64,000 bases of DNA from Lepisosteus oculatus (Eukaryota; Chordata; Actinopteri; Semionotiformes; Lepisosteidae): positions 135,001 through 199,000 of the forward strand of contig NW_027167685.1 in NCBI RefSeq assembly GCF_040954835.1. Reading direction: 5' to 3'. Below, piece after piece: positions 32,340-44,561 of this stretch (positions within the stretch are counted from its first letter, which is position 1; each line of letters opens with the position of its first letter). The translations under genes and the position numbers were made by a program. The notes below the pieces were generated by a model, which saw only the letters and a program-made list of their open reading frames with translations, was not told the DNA's origin and ran no database searches.

Positions 32340-35220
32340 AATTAGCTGAGGTGGTAGGAAAAAAAATTAGTAGTTGTGAAATGTTCTGAACCCTAAGTGA
32401 AATTTCAAAACAACTTAAAAAAACAGGTCCAATGTGGACATGATCCTCACAAAAGGACAAAATTGTCTTTATTATAAAGGCAACTTAAGCATTGTAATGT
32501 TAATGATTCATTGTTGATCTTCTCCTATCGGTCCTTCCTCAATTTGTTTTAATTTTCACTCTGATGTGTGGTTTGGAAATTTCAAGAACCAACTGGGTTG
32601 TCTTGTGAAATTATGTCCGTCTATTGTTCACTTGTTCTGCGTACAGCAAAATACATCTGTAACGAATCTTCACACCCCTTGTCTAACTAGTTCCAAGTTC
32701 CAACCAACTACAAAACCAATAGATTAAAATTCTGATTCATAGCTGCAGCCATTTCCTTACTTCATACTTGATTTCTGGGCTATTTTTTATATGCATGTTA
32801 TTGGTAATTTATGTATGTTATTGTTATTGTAGACAGTAGTTAGTACATCACATTCAAACACTTTAAAAAACAACCTTAGGCCTTCAAGGCTTGAAAATAT
32901 AGAGCTCTAAAATATTGGAATTATTTGAAGACAATATCAGGAGTGCAAGTGGCAGGAAAGAGATGAGCACAACATGTATTCTTATATTATTTAGTATGTT
33001 GTTTAAGAATAAAATAAACTGTGGGAAGACTGCAATAACAGCAATAGTACAATAAAAGATGAGAATAACAGTGGAAAAAAAATTACAGGATTACTAAAAA
33101 ATAAGGAACTTAAAATGCAATCCAACATCAGACAATACTGATAACAGGGAAGAAAGTGCAAGAGACTCAACAGCTGAGGAGAAGGGGAAAATATCACATT
33201 GAGATAAATAAGGAAAAATGGGTCACAGGAAAAAATTAAATCAAAGAGCAAAAGGGAAAAACATGGAAAAGCCAGCAGAAATTCTAGCACCAGCACAAAA
33301 ATAAGGGGACAAAACAGAAAGAATACAAAACAACTGAACAAAGGAACAAGACATGGAAGAAAAGAAAGCCCATGCATTCATGAACCTACACCAAAGAAAA
33401 GATAAAAATAGCTTATCTCCACAAAGAGTTAAAACCCATCGTAACCATAAATACTGTAGGGAAAAAAAGTCCCTAGAAAAGCTGTGTCCTGTTTTCTCTG
33501 GTTATCTCACCTTTTGGAAAGGGTGATTGTATGCAAAACATTAATGCTAAAACCTGTTTACATATACTGTATCTACCTTCCTGCCTGGGCAGATGGCAGA
33601 TCCACCACATTCACTTCTGTCAGACCTACCCTTGTAATCCATTACCATGAAAAACTCAAATCAGCCCAGGTCTGGAAACAATGCAAAAGGAGACATACTG
33701 TATGGAGAGAGGACCCAGAATCCCCCCTGTAGTAGACTGCTACTGGGCAAGGGGTAAAAAAAATAGAAAACCAACCTATTCCTTTTTTAAAAAAACCCTA
33801 GAAGCAGGCACACAGGCGAGCTCAATTTCTAACAACACATAAGCAAAAGAGGCATCTATAAGGGCAGGTGACTGGAGATCTCAATAAGAGTCAACACAAA
33901 CACAAATGATACAAAAACCAACACAGTCTTCCTAAAATAATTTATGTAAGTATTTTCAAACCGCTTATACTTTCTGAGTACGCTAAAAAAAATCAGTTGT
34001 GGACTGTACCTCTTACCCCACATTGAAAGTTTGTATATTTGTTATTTGTTCAAAATAGAGCCTATTGCTTTTTAGAAATCAAAGACACAGGTCACTATTT
34101 TTCTGTTCATTTAAAGTGTGTGTTGAGTGCGTATGTGGTCAGATATGTGCCAGCTTCATATGAAGTCGATCTGACTTCTATTCAGGACACTGTATTTGGC
34201 AAGCTGCCAGTAATAGGGTATTGAAGATACTGGTGAATAGCTAGCCCAGGTTACTGTTCACACAAATGCTCCGGCAGTTGTTAGGGTCAGGTGATCAGTC
34301 CTGGATTCCAGGCCAAAGGAAAACATCCGTACTTCAGGATGGGGTTGAGTATTTTAAACTAGGCTCATCACTAGGCTCATGCAGTTATGTCACATGATGT
34401 GGCTGTTTACCCTGTCTACGCCACAGGCCTTTTGTAGTTTAAGGGTATGGAGTTAGTATACTTGCTCCAGCTTTGTGTTTGGGAAATCCAAGGGATATTG
34501 GTTGTTTTTTATAGACAATTCAACAATGTTCTGTTTTTAAGACTTTGTACCATACACCGATCCGCCCCGGAGACCCAAGTGATTCTGGTTTAGGTAAGCC
34601 AAGGGACAATGATCTTCACGTTACCAGGGGGACAGTGGGTGGACAAGTCTCCCCTAAACAATGTATCTTGTCAGATTATGATGTCAGTCCGTTTAATAAT
34701 GTTGTTGAACTCCCTTCAGCCAAAATACAGAGGAGCCCAGGCCCAGAATGTTACACATACTGACAGAAAGTGATCTCATTATGTGTGTCATGATGGTGCT
34801 GTCTGGCTGTCCTGCTGGTCTGGATGAGGGGTGCGTAGTGTGGTGCAGGTACTTGTCCCATCCTGCTCTTGGTCCAGGTTGGAGGGTTGCACCGATTCTG
34901 AGTCTTGTTAGCTGGTATGGATTGGTTTGGGGGTGTTGATACCAGAGTGGTCCAAGAGGGGGGTGCAGATGTCTCGGGGGCATTCTTGTTTTTCTATGAC
35001 TTCACGTTGATTCTGTTGGTTCTGAGTGTCTTGGTTACATACGCTTGTGTGTATAGATGAAAAAGCTATTGAAGAGCACCTCATTCATCTCGGTGGAAGT
35101 TCCCATGTTCAAAAAATCCTAAAAAGAGAATTAAAGTTTCACACAACAAAGCATGACTGTGAAAGGTCAGGAGGCCTGACACTTGCACAAATGCACAACA
35201 CTTGATTACAGTCAAAAAAT
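32340..35220. other. AT-rich interior, no gene seen
   Basis: No motif-bearing reading frame is visible on either strand. The minus-strand frame at 33003-33377 is only a low-complexity Phe/Leu/Ser run. The last part borders the right-arm array. Confidence 0.4.
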
Positions 35221-35221
35221 C

Positions 35222-36600
35222 ATGAAGCCATGAAGACGACCCACCTGTCCCAGTGTATTACCTGTAGTGTAATCTTCAGAAAATCATAAAAAATTAAAGA
35301 AAGGGGCCACAGCTACAGTAAGGTTGTATGAGGTTTGGGGGCCTGTCTGGTGTGTAAAACACTTGGTTTCAGCAGAGTGGGTGCTGTATTTGAAATGCTA
35401 TTGAGCCATGAAGACGACCCACCCGTCCCAGTGTATTACCTGTAGTGTAATCTTCAGAAAATCATAAAAAATTAAAGAAATGGGCCACAGCTACAGTAAG
35501 GTTGTATGAGGTTTGGGGGCCTGTCTGGTGTGTAAAACACTTGGTTTCAGCAGAGTGGGTGCTGTATTTGAAATGCTATTGAGCCATGAAGACGACCCAC
35601 CCGTCCCAGTGTATTACCTGTAGTGTAATCTTCAGAAAATCATAAAAAATTAAAGAAAGGGGCCACAGCTACAGTAAGGTTGTATGAGGTTTGGGGGCCT
35701 GTCTGGTGTGTAAAACACTTGGTTTCAGCAGAGTGGGTGCTGTATTTGAAATGCTATTGAGCCATGAAGACGACCCACCCGTCCCAGTGTATTACCTGTA
35801 GTGTAATCTTCAGAAAATCATAAAAAATTAAAGAAATGGGCCACAGCTACAGTAAGGTTGTATGAGGTTTGGGGGCCTGTCTGGTGTGTAAAACACTTGG
35901 TTTCAGCAGAGTGGGTGCTGTATTTGAAATGCTATTGAGCCATGAAGACGACCCACCTGTCCCAGTGTATTACCTGTAGTGTTATCTTCAGAAACTCATT
36001 ACAAAATAAAGACAGGGGCCACAGCCACAGTAAGGTTGTATGAGGTTCGGGGGCCTGTCTGGTGTGTAAAACACTTGGTTTCAGCAGTGTGGGTGCTGTA
36101 TTTGAAATGCTATTGAGCCATGAAGACGACCCACCCGTCCCAGTGTATTACCTGTAGTGTAATCTTCAGAAAATCATAAAAAATTAAAGAAAGGGGCCAC
36201 AGCTACAGTAAGGTTGTATGAGGTTTGGGGGCCTGTCTGGTGTGTAAAACACTTGGTTTCAGCAGAGTGGGTGCTGTATTTGAAATGCTATTGAGCCATG
36301 AAGACGACCCACCTGTCCCAGTGTATTACCTGTAGTGTTATCTTCAGAAACTCATTACAAAATAAAGACAGGGGCCACAGCCACAGTAAGGTTGTATGAG
36401 GTTCGGGGGCCTGTCTGGTGTGTAAAACACTTGGTTTCAGCAGTGTGGGTGCTGTATTTGAAATGCTATTGAGCCATGAAGATGACCCACCTGTCCCAGT
36501 GTATTACCTGTAGTGTTATCTTCAGAAAATCCTAAAAAATATAAAGAAAGGTTCCACAACCCAAAACAAAGCTGGGAAAAGTCAGAGTGTGCAAAACACT
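35222..36600 (-). repeat. 178-bp tandem array in the right arm
   Basis: The inverse of the left-arm unit (GAGCCATGAAGACGACCCAC) returns about every 178 bp in about 7-8 copies, against 11-12 in the left arm. The variant unit with CTCATTACAAAATAAAGAC appears at about 35990 and 36350, scattered among the standard units. In the left arm it stands only at the ends. Confidence 0.93.
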
Positions 36601-37379
36601 TGCAGCATTGTGGGTGCTGTGGTTTAAATGCTATTGGTTTGTGAACAGAATACCCCTATCCCAGTGCATTGTGCCATATTAAATAAAAGCATGAGAAAAA
36701 GAGATTCAGAATGCAAAGCTGTGTCAGTGTTCTGTGTAAAAAATCGGTTTGAACATCATGGGAGCTGTTTTTAATAAGCTGCTGAGTAAAGAATATTTTA
36801 ATCTTCCTGCTGTCAGTAGTATTGTGAATATAGTTGACCCTTACCTGAATGAAAACAGGGCGTAAAGGAAGGGTTTCAGAAATCAAACAAAGCTTTATTC
36901 CCGTGCTTACAGTCTGGGTAATGGGAGACTGCGCTGTTCTGCTTCCTATGGTCATATACGGGTTTTTCGCACGAAGCCGTATTGAACAGTATTTCTCGCG
37001 TTGTGAACGTGTGCACACAGCGGTCCCCCGGGTTCCAGTTCGTGCGTAATTACGCATCGATGAAAAACCGGAGGTTTAAAAAAAGATAATTAGCTCACTG
37101 ATAGTTTGATGTAAAGAGTGTGGAAATATCCACAAGTCGTGGTCTTTAAAATGCATTTGGTTTGACGGCGTTCTGTGCTTCCATTGCGAAGATATGGAAC
37201 AAAAGAATATTCGTGCTTGGTCAAAAAAATGTCATAAAAACGAAAAAGTAAAGGCTGAGAAAGCATCCACAATGTATTTTATACACAAAACAAGCATTCT
37301 CGCAACTCTAAGAGGTTTCGTGAAAGCGCTACAGGCGTGCCAAAATCGTTTTCGAACTTCGAGCTAACTTTACCCCGGT
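36601..37379 (-). repeat. Right terminal inverted repeat, unique part
   Basis: This is the inverse of 18565-19330. It ends GAGCTAACTTTACCCCGGT. The base after it (37380) begins the U4-linked spacer CTGCAATGCTTTC, whose intact relative is at about 6150-6170 inverted. Confidence 0.88.
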
Positions 37380-37744
37380 CTGCAATGCTTTCAAGACGTT
37401 AGGATTTGTTTGTGCAACATCCAAGAAGAGTACTTGTGGCTTGAATGTGAACTGTACGTGCCCGCCCCCTTTCCTCTATAGTGCATGAGTTCCTCCCGGC
37501 ATGACCTTCGTCATTGTTCTGTCATCTTTTATTTAAAGGGTTGTATTTCTGCTGCTGAAAATAAGCAACGGTTTTCTCACAACGCCCTTTGTTCCCAACG
37601 GAGCCCTTGTCTGTCATGAAATTCTTCAAAACCTCAAGCTAGAAGAAGAAGAAGATGACAAATATGAAGCGTTATAGCAACGACATGCCATGAGACGACC
37701 GATAACGATTTCCATAGAATCCCCGCGGTTGCTTGGCAACCGTC

Positions 37745-37890
37745 AGCTTTGCGCAGTGGCAGTATCGTAGCCTGTGAGGTTTAGCCGAGGCGCGATTATT
37801 GCTAGTTGAAAACTTTTCCCAATACCCCGCTTCCGCCGGTTTGCAATACAATCGGCGAAAGCAATTTTTGACAGTCTCGTCAGAGACTGA
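37745..37890 (+). ncRNA. U4 snRNA gene (complete)
   Basis: This full-length U4 copy starts AGCTTTGCGCAGTGGCAG and ends with the closed hairpin CAGTCTC-GTCA-GAGACTG. The Sm site AATTTTTGA and the U6-pairing region are intact, as in the minus-strand gene at 6970. It stands about 370 bp outside the right end of the 18.8-kb element. Confidence 0.93.
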
Positions 37891-37897
37891 GCAAGGT

Positions 37898-37910
37898 GTT
37901 TAAAGACAGA
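37898..37910 (+). promoter_or_regulatory. snRNA 3' box of U4
   Basis: GTTTAAAGACAGA stands eight nucleotides after the U4 3' end, as in the copy at 6950. It matches the Pol II snRNA 3' end-forming signal. Confidence 0.75.
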
Positions 37911-38726
37911 TTTGGTCATGGTGATATCATGGTAGAAAGAAACGAACTTGTTACGTGTCAACAGAAACGCTCTTTCAGCTTTATGCAGAGAACAGCGTCT
38001 GTCGAGATTACTTTTGTGTCAGCGCGAAACGCCGTGTGCTTGTCAGTATGATTTCATATTGCTCGTAGCGGCGCCTGGCTTTTGTCTGTCAAACGTTAGG
38101 TTGCGCTTCTTCATGCTGCATCGTCGGCATGAGTGGAGCATTTTAAACGTCTGTACTTACTGCGCCCCATAAGAAATCGTTTGTCCCTGTTCAAAAGAGA
38201 TTGTGCGATGTCCTGCAGCGTTCGCAAAGCAAACCTTTGACAGTTTGAAAAGAGGAATTTATTCTGCTTCCTGTGCGTGCAGTAGTTACAAAGTTGAACG
38301 TCTTTACACGATCTGCTGCAGTTTTCAGTGGGTGGGCTTTGTCAAATGGCTTGGAAAAACGCACTCTGTTTCGGCTCGGGAAACATCATGAGCAGTGTCC
38401 TGCATGTTTTCTGTGTATAGCTGTCTTTTAACGCATACAGAATTCATTCGAAATCATTGATTTCTCCAATTAACAAGGGTCCCTTTTTGAACCTGCCAGA
38501 AGCATTCTTTCAATGTAACAGATTTACTCCGGGGAAGGGCAGCATGACATTGAGAGTAGCTCAAGCTTTCAGCACCTTTATCTGACTGCATGTATGCAGA
38601 CACTGCTCAGAATCCCCTGTAAGATTCTCCTTCAATTCCGTTTTGCAGTGCTTTAGCTCTTTCAAAAGGCTTCGCTTTGCTAGTCACAATCCAAGGCTCA
38701 TGACAGCATTTGAAAACATTTGCAAC

Positions 38727-38785
38727 TGCATTGGCCGGGAATCGAACCTGGGTCAACTGCTTTGAAGGCAGCTATGCGCAACACT
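38727..38785 (-). pseudogene. tRNA-Gly(TCC) fragment
   Basis: The reverse strand keeps the T arm (GGTTCGATTCCCGGCC), the variable region and an anticodon region reading TTCAAAG (TCC expected as CTTCCAA). The D arm and 5' acceptor are replaced by sequence of the 2990/49720-type spacer. It is a duplication-junction relic of the gene at 55905. Confidence 0.78.
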
Positions 38786-39078
38786 GGCTCGCTCCAGAGT
38801 AAATTTCACGTCGAGGACATATTTTTTTCCATTTTACCGTGAGTCGGGCTCAGCTGCACAGAGGAGAGAGCAGAGCAATGAGGTCACGGGGAAGAAGGGA
38901 CAATTTTATGATGCTTTGGAAGATAATGTTTTTTTTTTCTTATACTGAAAATGAAAGGTAGTTGTTTCTATATGGACTCAGTCTTTGGAATTTGTATATA
39001 TATATTTCAGTGATCCCTCAGCCATTCCTTCTGTATTGTAATTCAATTTCTCTTTTAAAATTCCTTCCCCACTTCTAG

Positions 39079-40050
39079 GACCTGCAGTTGCTGAACTCCA
39101 CAATGGCTTCTATTGGAAAGTCTGTGACTGAGACCAAGTAAGTGCTCACTTTTTTATGAAACCATTATTTATTTTGGAGCAATGAGCAATTCTTATATAA
39201 ATGCAATAAAATCATTATGCTCAAACTATGAGAGAGAAAATTAAGGATAATTTAAGAAATCAGTCTTAGCTTGTTTCTATACACAGATGGTATTATTTAT
39301 TTTCAAAGGAAACCCGCGAGGATTCCCCTGGTGTGCAAGATGTGCCTGAATACTCTTGATCAGCTTCCTGCTCACTTGAAGAGGGCGTGTATGAAGCACG
39401 CCACGGCAGAAGAGATCAGGATGGCCTCTCAACAGGCGAGGGAGGACATGATGAATCACCTGAAGAATGGGGTCATCGTGGATTACCACAGAATAGAGAT
39501 CGTGTCTGGTGAGGCAAACAGGATAGTGGTTGTAAGACTGCTAGAGTCCTTGGGCCTTTTTGTACATGGGAAGCCTGAAGACACATGACATATTTTTAAT
39601 CTGTAAGGCTTCTGTAGTTTCTTTTTGAAATCATTGTTACAACATATTATGTAAAAGCATGTTGAAAAGAATATACCTGCATTCCAGCGGCCCTGAGCAA
39701 GAGGCCGCAGTCCAGGAGGAAGAGATGCCAGAGGCTGCTCTAGAAACTGAAACAGAAGCGGATAAGGAAGGGGAAGATGTGAGCTCTGAAGAACTCTATC
39801 AGCAGTAAGACTTTTTATTTTTCAGATGTATCTATTTTTTACTAAAATTCTAATTTGTCTTATAGGTATAAAATGTTTAAACCGGTGTTTTATATCCTTA
39901 CAGGCCCTGAGTAGTTAAAAAGTATCAGCAGGCCGGAAGAGAGTGGCCCAAGCTGGACTCTATAGAAAGCACTCCCTGGATGCTCCTCTCCTGATTGGAT
40001 TCAAACAGTACCTTACCAAGGATCTGGGAGTGGCAAATTATTCTCAGGAG
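39079..40050 (+). pseudogene. Unidentified spliced gene piece (zinc-knuckle exon)
   Basis: Exon-like blocks are seen at 39079-39137 (ATG at 39103, MASIGKSVTETK, GTAAGT donor) and 39309-39508. The second block continues in phase and gives VCKMCLNTLDQLPAHLKRAC, a C-x2-C-x9-H-x4-C motif. A third, acidic block is at 39689-39806 (GTAAGA donor). A fourth, near 39928-40050, gives RKHSLDAPLLIGFKQYLTKD and a GTATTT donor. The first two join cleanly. I could not find phases that join the third and fourth, and the fourth has a stop near its left end. It may be the 5' part of a decayed gene or of a domesticated or mobile ORF. I do not recognise the family. Confidence 0.4.
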
Positions 40051-40189
40051 GTATTTATTTTTTAAACGCATTAAAAATTAAGCAATGGTATCTTCATTGT
40101 AAATGTTTTTATTTCTTAGCTTAAAATTCACCCATGTGAAATGATGTCAGCCATAAACATCATGACTCTATATTTCCTACCTGAATCTA

Positions 40190-42740
40190 TTCTACTTAAA
40201 TTATTACATTATACACAATTTGAGTTCATTTTAAAAAGTAAAAGGTAATGAAAGGAATGCATTTTTAAAAGAAAGATAATACCGATATGCATGTGATAAT
40301 CTTCCTTATATCATGTAGTGCGTCATTTGGACACTTTGTGGGCTTGAAATACAAAGAAAATCATGTTCTATGGTACAAGATAAATACAAAACTTAAGCTT
40401 TTATTTTAATTAGATTTGTTTATAAAGCATAAGCAATCATTTATTACATCGCTTCTTGAATTAAATCTTTTGACAAGAGGTAAGACTTCTATTTTACATT
40501 TAAACCCATGTTTAGCTGCGTTTTTTAGATTTAACTGAACCAATTTCTGTGTGTGATAATGTCCTTGAATTCTGACAACATCACACTAAATTACATGATA
40601 TAAAACAGCTAATGTTTCTAGAGATAAAGTTTCTGGGATGCTTCTAATTACTTTTTATTACCAGGGACAGTTTAATTCACCTTGTACAGTACTGAAAGAC
40701 CAAGATGCTTTTTTTAAAGCTATTTAACATTTTATAGAACTTTTTCTACTATGGCAACATGATGAGCTTGGTGAAACTTGGAAAAATACTGCTTGGCCAC
40801 TTATCTTAAGATAAAGATAGGATAAAGGTTTATCTTTTGCACCTACCTGACCCCCAGGGAAGGCCAATGCTTTCTAAGTTGATGGTTCCCTACAGTAGAC
40901 TGTACCTTATCTTCAAAGGTAATGTATATTGACCCAAATCAGTTTTGGAATCCAATCTACTGCCGAGATGGAGCACATCCTTTTTTCAGGATTTTAGCAT
41001 CATACGTTTGGTATATTTAGTCCCTAATGCTGAAAGAAATGATCATAGAACATGACATCTAACCTTACCTGTGGTGTCTTTAATCCCTATTGCTCAATGC
41101 ATGGTGTACGTACTGCATACATGTGTCTTGAGAATGAGGAATGGGCCCCTGAGACAGTAATTTGCCTGTTTCACAAATGATCGTATTTTACTAGAGATTC
41201 TGTTTGGGATTCAGATGTGCATTCGGACAGCAATCCCTTTCAAGAAATGATACGTTCTGGATGAGGTCAAAGGTGCTGGAACACTGTATTTAGGATGTGT
41301 TTGCAGAGACTATGTGTCTCCTGCTTCAACGCAGTGATAAATAGATGTGCTCCTGTAATTCATTGGTACATGCCCAGGGCAGTAAGCAGTCTGAGGATTT
41401 ATTTCCAGACGGCATAGAGCAGTGAAGTAGTGTAGTAGAGCAACACACTGGATCATTTTATTATTAGAATCTATTCTACTTAAATTATTACATTATACAC
41501 AACTTGAGTTCATTTTAAAAAGTAAAAGATAATGAAAGGAATGCATTTTCATAAGAAAGATAATACTGATATGCATGTGATAATCTTCTTTATATCATGT
41601 AGTGCGTCATTTGGACACTTTGTGGGCTTGAAATACAAAGAAAATCATGTTCTATGGTACAAGATAAATACAAAACTTTAGCTTTTATTTTAATTAGATT
41701 TGTTTATAAAGCGTAAGCAATCATTTATTACATTAATATATGTGAAAATAACATTTTAGCATCATATTATTACATACAGGTCTCTAGCTTCAACACAGTG
41801 ATATATATATGCTCAGTGATTTATTGGTACATGCCCAGGTCAATAATCAGAATGAGGATTTATTTCCAGACGGGCTACAGGTAGTGTTGTGAAATACTTC
41901 AACACACTGGATCGCAGATTTAGACCCCCTGCACTCTTACTACTTAAAAACCAAAGAAATGAAGATATGTAGCAATCACATTGTAACAGGGGTGACAGTG
42001 ACTTAATGCTTATACTAGTGGACTTCTGGTACCTTTAGGGTAAGGTGTTCCCTGAAGGGCTCTCAAACCCCGCATTTCAGATGCCTAGCTGTATCGCTGA
42101 TGTGTTGCACCTCAGAATCACTTTTAAACCTTACCTCTGGTATCTTTAATCCCTATTGCTCAACGCATGGTGAAAGTATTGCATAAATGTGTCTGAAAAT
42201 GAGCAATGGGCACCTGAGAGACTCATTTGCCTGTTTCACAAATGATCATATTTGACTAAAGATTCTGTTTGGGATTCAGTTGTGCATTCTGACAGCAATC
42301 CCTTTCAAAAAACGATACATTCTGGATGAGGTCAAAGGTGCAGGAACACTGTATTTAGGATGTATTTGCACTTATGAGGATTTATTTCCAGATGTGCTAG
42401 GGGTAGTGTTGTGAAATACTTCAACACACTGGATCGCAGGTTTAAACCCCCTGCACTCTTACTCCTTAAAAACCAACAAATGCAGATATGTAGCAATCAT
42501 ATTGTAGCAGACACTCATTTGCCTGTTTCACAAATGATCATATTCTACTAGAGATTCTGTTTGGGATACGGATGTGCATTCTGACAGCAATCTCTTTCAA
42601 AAAATGCTTTTACCTTTTCGCGGCTTTGCCCTTCTTGCCTCTTTGGACAATATCTCCATCTTGTGGTCGTTGTTGGTAATGTCTAGACAATATCTCCATC
42701 TTGTGGTCGTTCTTGGTAATGTCTTCTTATGCCCTTTTTT
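40190..42740 (+). repeat. AT-rich repeat field with internal direct copies
   Basis: The stretch TATTACATTATACACAA..ATGCATGTGATAATC at 40200-40440 recurs at 41470-41740. The segment with CAGCAATCCCTTTCAAG recurs at 41010-41300, 42130-42350 and 42500-42600. The whole field is related to 61760-62950. No protein motif is visible. It is probably an old tandem or segmental duplication of a non-coding element. Confidence 0.6.
42647..42728 (+). repeat. 40-bp tandem repeat, two units
   Basis: ACAATATCTCCATCTTGTGG with GTCGTTGTTGGTAATGTCT-type continuation appears twice at about 40-bp spacing. The related array at 62785-62905 has three units. Confidence 0.75.
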
Positions 42741-42949
42741 ATTTCAATTCTCTATTAGTTGATTCTAGAATCTCTACAATAGAGTTGAAAACATCAGTTT
42801 TAAAGCAGACAATATGACATTATTTATAGTCCAATTAGAAATGTATTACCCTGATAGATATCCCAACACCCGGAATGTATTGATACCATATCCCCAGTAA
42901 TGCTCCTCAGGCCTAACAAGCACACTGTTGGTCTTAGGAAGCATCAGAC

Positions 42950-44560
42950 ACAGAAACGGTAACAACATCCTTCTTTCTGTTCACTCAGTCTCTGGTGCCG
43001 TGGGTCAGTGAAAGTGCGATGCGCGGATCCAGCGATCTCATCCTGTCACTCAGATGGCACAATCAGTAATTGGTGGCAGTTGATATGGTCCCTCCCAGCA
43101 GGATTGCAACATCTGGCAGGGTATCTCTTCTTCACCTACACCCACTCGCCAGGTATCCGGTCGTGTCTCCCCTCTGCTGGAGGTCCCCAAGCGTCCGGCA
43201 CCTGTTCACAAGCCCTGTGCACCGCTTCAGTTAACAAACCTACAACACTTTAATAGAGAGTTATCTACCCACGGTGTCCCTTCAGTTGATATTTCCTTAG
43301 TTGGTCTTTCAGACTGTGGGTGATTGGGGCAATGTGACTTCCAACTTACCCCTAGTGAGGCAATTACAGCCTGGCACACCTTCCCAGTGTAGTCTGCCCC
43401 TAGATCAGTATCCAAGGGGCAGGGCAGTCCATACCCTGGGATCATCTTTGTCATACACTTGGGTATGTGCCAGCCCACATCACATCATCATACAACCCCA
43501 CATTCTTTACACATTTGTTCTAACCACTATTAAACATCTATTAAAGGCCTCAACCTGAATTCTCCCCTTTCCCCAATAGAGGTTTCACAGGGGTCTCAGA
43601 CTCCCGCTCTCCCAGTGCAGCTCGTCTGGCATCTGCATCTGCATGGTTGTTACCTTGAGTTACTGGAATTCTTTATTTATTGTGTTATTTACACCTTACT
43701 CAAGCTGCTTCTGTCGGCAGCTGTAAAACTACAAATCAGTTCAGAGACAAGCCTAGTATTCTTAACTGGAGTCCCTGCCGTTGTGAGAGAATCCTATTTC
43801 TCCATAGCCATCCAGAATTGTGGCCTACATGCAACAAATACATACATTATATACATATACAGTAACCCTTTGTCCACACTTACATACAAAGGAATGGTTG
43901 ATCCATCTGAGGAAACCCCAGTCTCAGCACCTGTAAGAGAGCTTGTTTCAAATTATTATAGGCGGCTTTTGTTGCGGGAACCAAGGCAATCTTGTCCTTG
44001 TACTGCACTCCCCCCTTAAGCAGATCTGTTAAGAGTTGTGCTCACCCTGTAAAAACATTGCACCCAAGCCCTGTTAAAATTTCACAATGCTAGACACAAA
44101 AGGGCCTTATCATAACTGCTTCTATTAGACACTCTAAAGCTGAAGCAACTCAGACTTGTGGGTTTCCTCGTCAGGGGAAGCACTCAGAATACTATCAACA
44201 TACTGAGTGATCACAGTCAGTTGAAGCCACGTGATACCCTGTTCTGGATAGTCATTCTTTGTAATGCATAATATTCCAACCCAATAGATCTGGGATAAAA
44301 CCACCCATTAAAATCTGGTACTCGGCAAGTAAAACTTGCTGCCCCAATACTCCTGTGGCCTCCTGCCGTCTCCCCATATACATTACTCTATAGCACACTG
44401 TTGAACAGAGGAGTGAAACAAGCATGACAGTAGTGCTCCAGTATCCCATAACAGAGAAACCAACACTCCATTAACAGTACATTTTTATCCACTGGACTGG
44501 GACAGACTTAGGGAGGGTACAAGGGATTTACAGGATCTAATCGTTAGGTAAACAGATCTT
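42950..44560 (-). mobile_element. Retrovirus-like fossil fragment (pol)
   Basis: The minus strand near 43.23-43.48 kb resembles a retroviral integrase core (a GADYTGKVCQAVIASLGV stretch followed by a CPNHPQSER-like stretch). Weaker similarity extends to about 44.5 kb. It is broken in several places and incomplete; no LTR pair is seen beside it. I place it with gamma/epsilon-type fish endogenous retroviruses, tentatively. It is old by its decay. Confidence 0.55.
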
Positions 44561-44561
44561 C

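Larger units (their letters stand above)
18565..37379 (-). mobile_element. 18.8-kb DNA transposon with transposase-Ulp1-PHD gene
   Basis: Two inverted arms end in the same sequence, ACCGGGGTAAAGTTAGCTCG at 18565 and its complement ending at 37379. Outside these points the flanks are unrelated to each other. Each arm has about 0.8 kb of unique sequence and then a 178-bp tandem array. The interior holds one large spliced gene on the minus strand (23.5-29.1 kb). The gene encodes a DDE transposase, an Ulp1-type protease and a PHD finger, all with open frames, so the element may be recently active. The rest of the interior is AT-rich with SINE and LINE debris. No clear target-site duplication is seen. 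Fish elements with a Ulp1 protease next to a DDE transposase are known in the KDZ/Zisupton group; whether this one belongs there is unsettled. Confidence 0.8.
37640..38470 (+). repeat. U4-linked unit, inverted copy of 6395-7205
   Basis: U4 and its downstream spacer are reproduced in the opposite orientation with a few differences. The spacer upstream of U4 (37400-37640) matches the inverse of about 5900-6170. After 38470 it runs on as a sequence shared with 55650-55880, ending at a tRNA-Gly relic. Confidence 0.8.

Noticed and set aside
33003-33377. Membrane protein of 124 residues
   Set aside because: It is a low-complexity Phe/Leu/Ser frame antisense to an A/G-rich stretch, with no start context or relatives in the window.
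18565-37379. Polinton/Maverick identity for the 18.8-kb element
   Set aside because: Size and inverted arms fit, but no polymerase, integrase, ATPase or capsid-like reading frame is visible. The cysteine protease is Ulp1-type next to a MULE/KDZ-like transposase.
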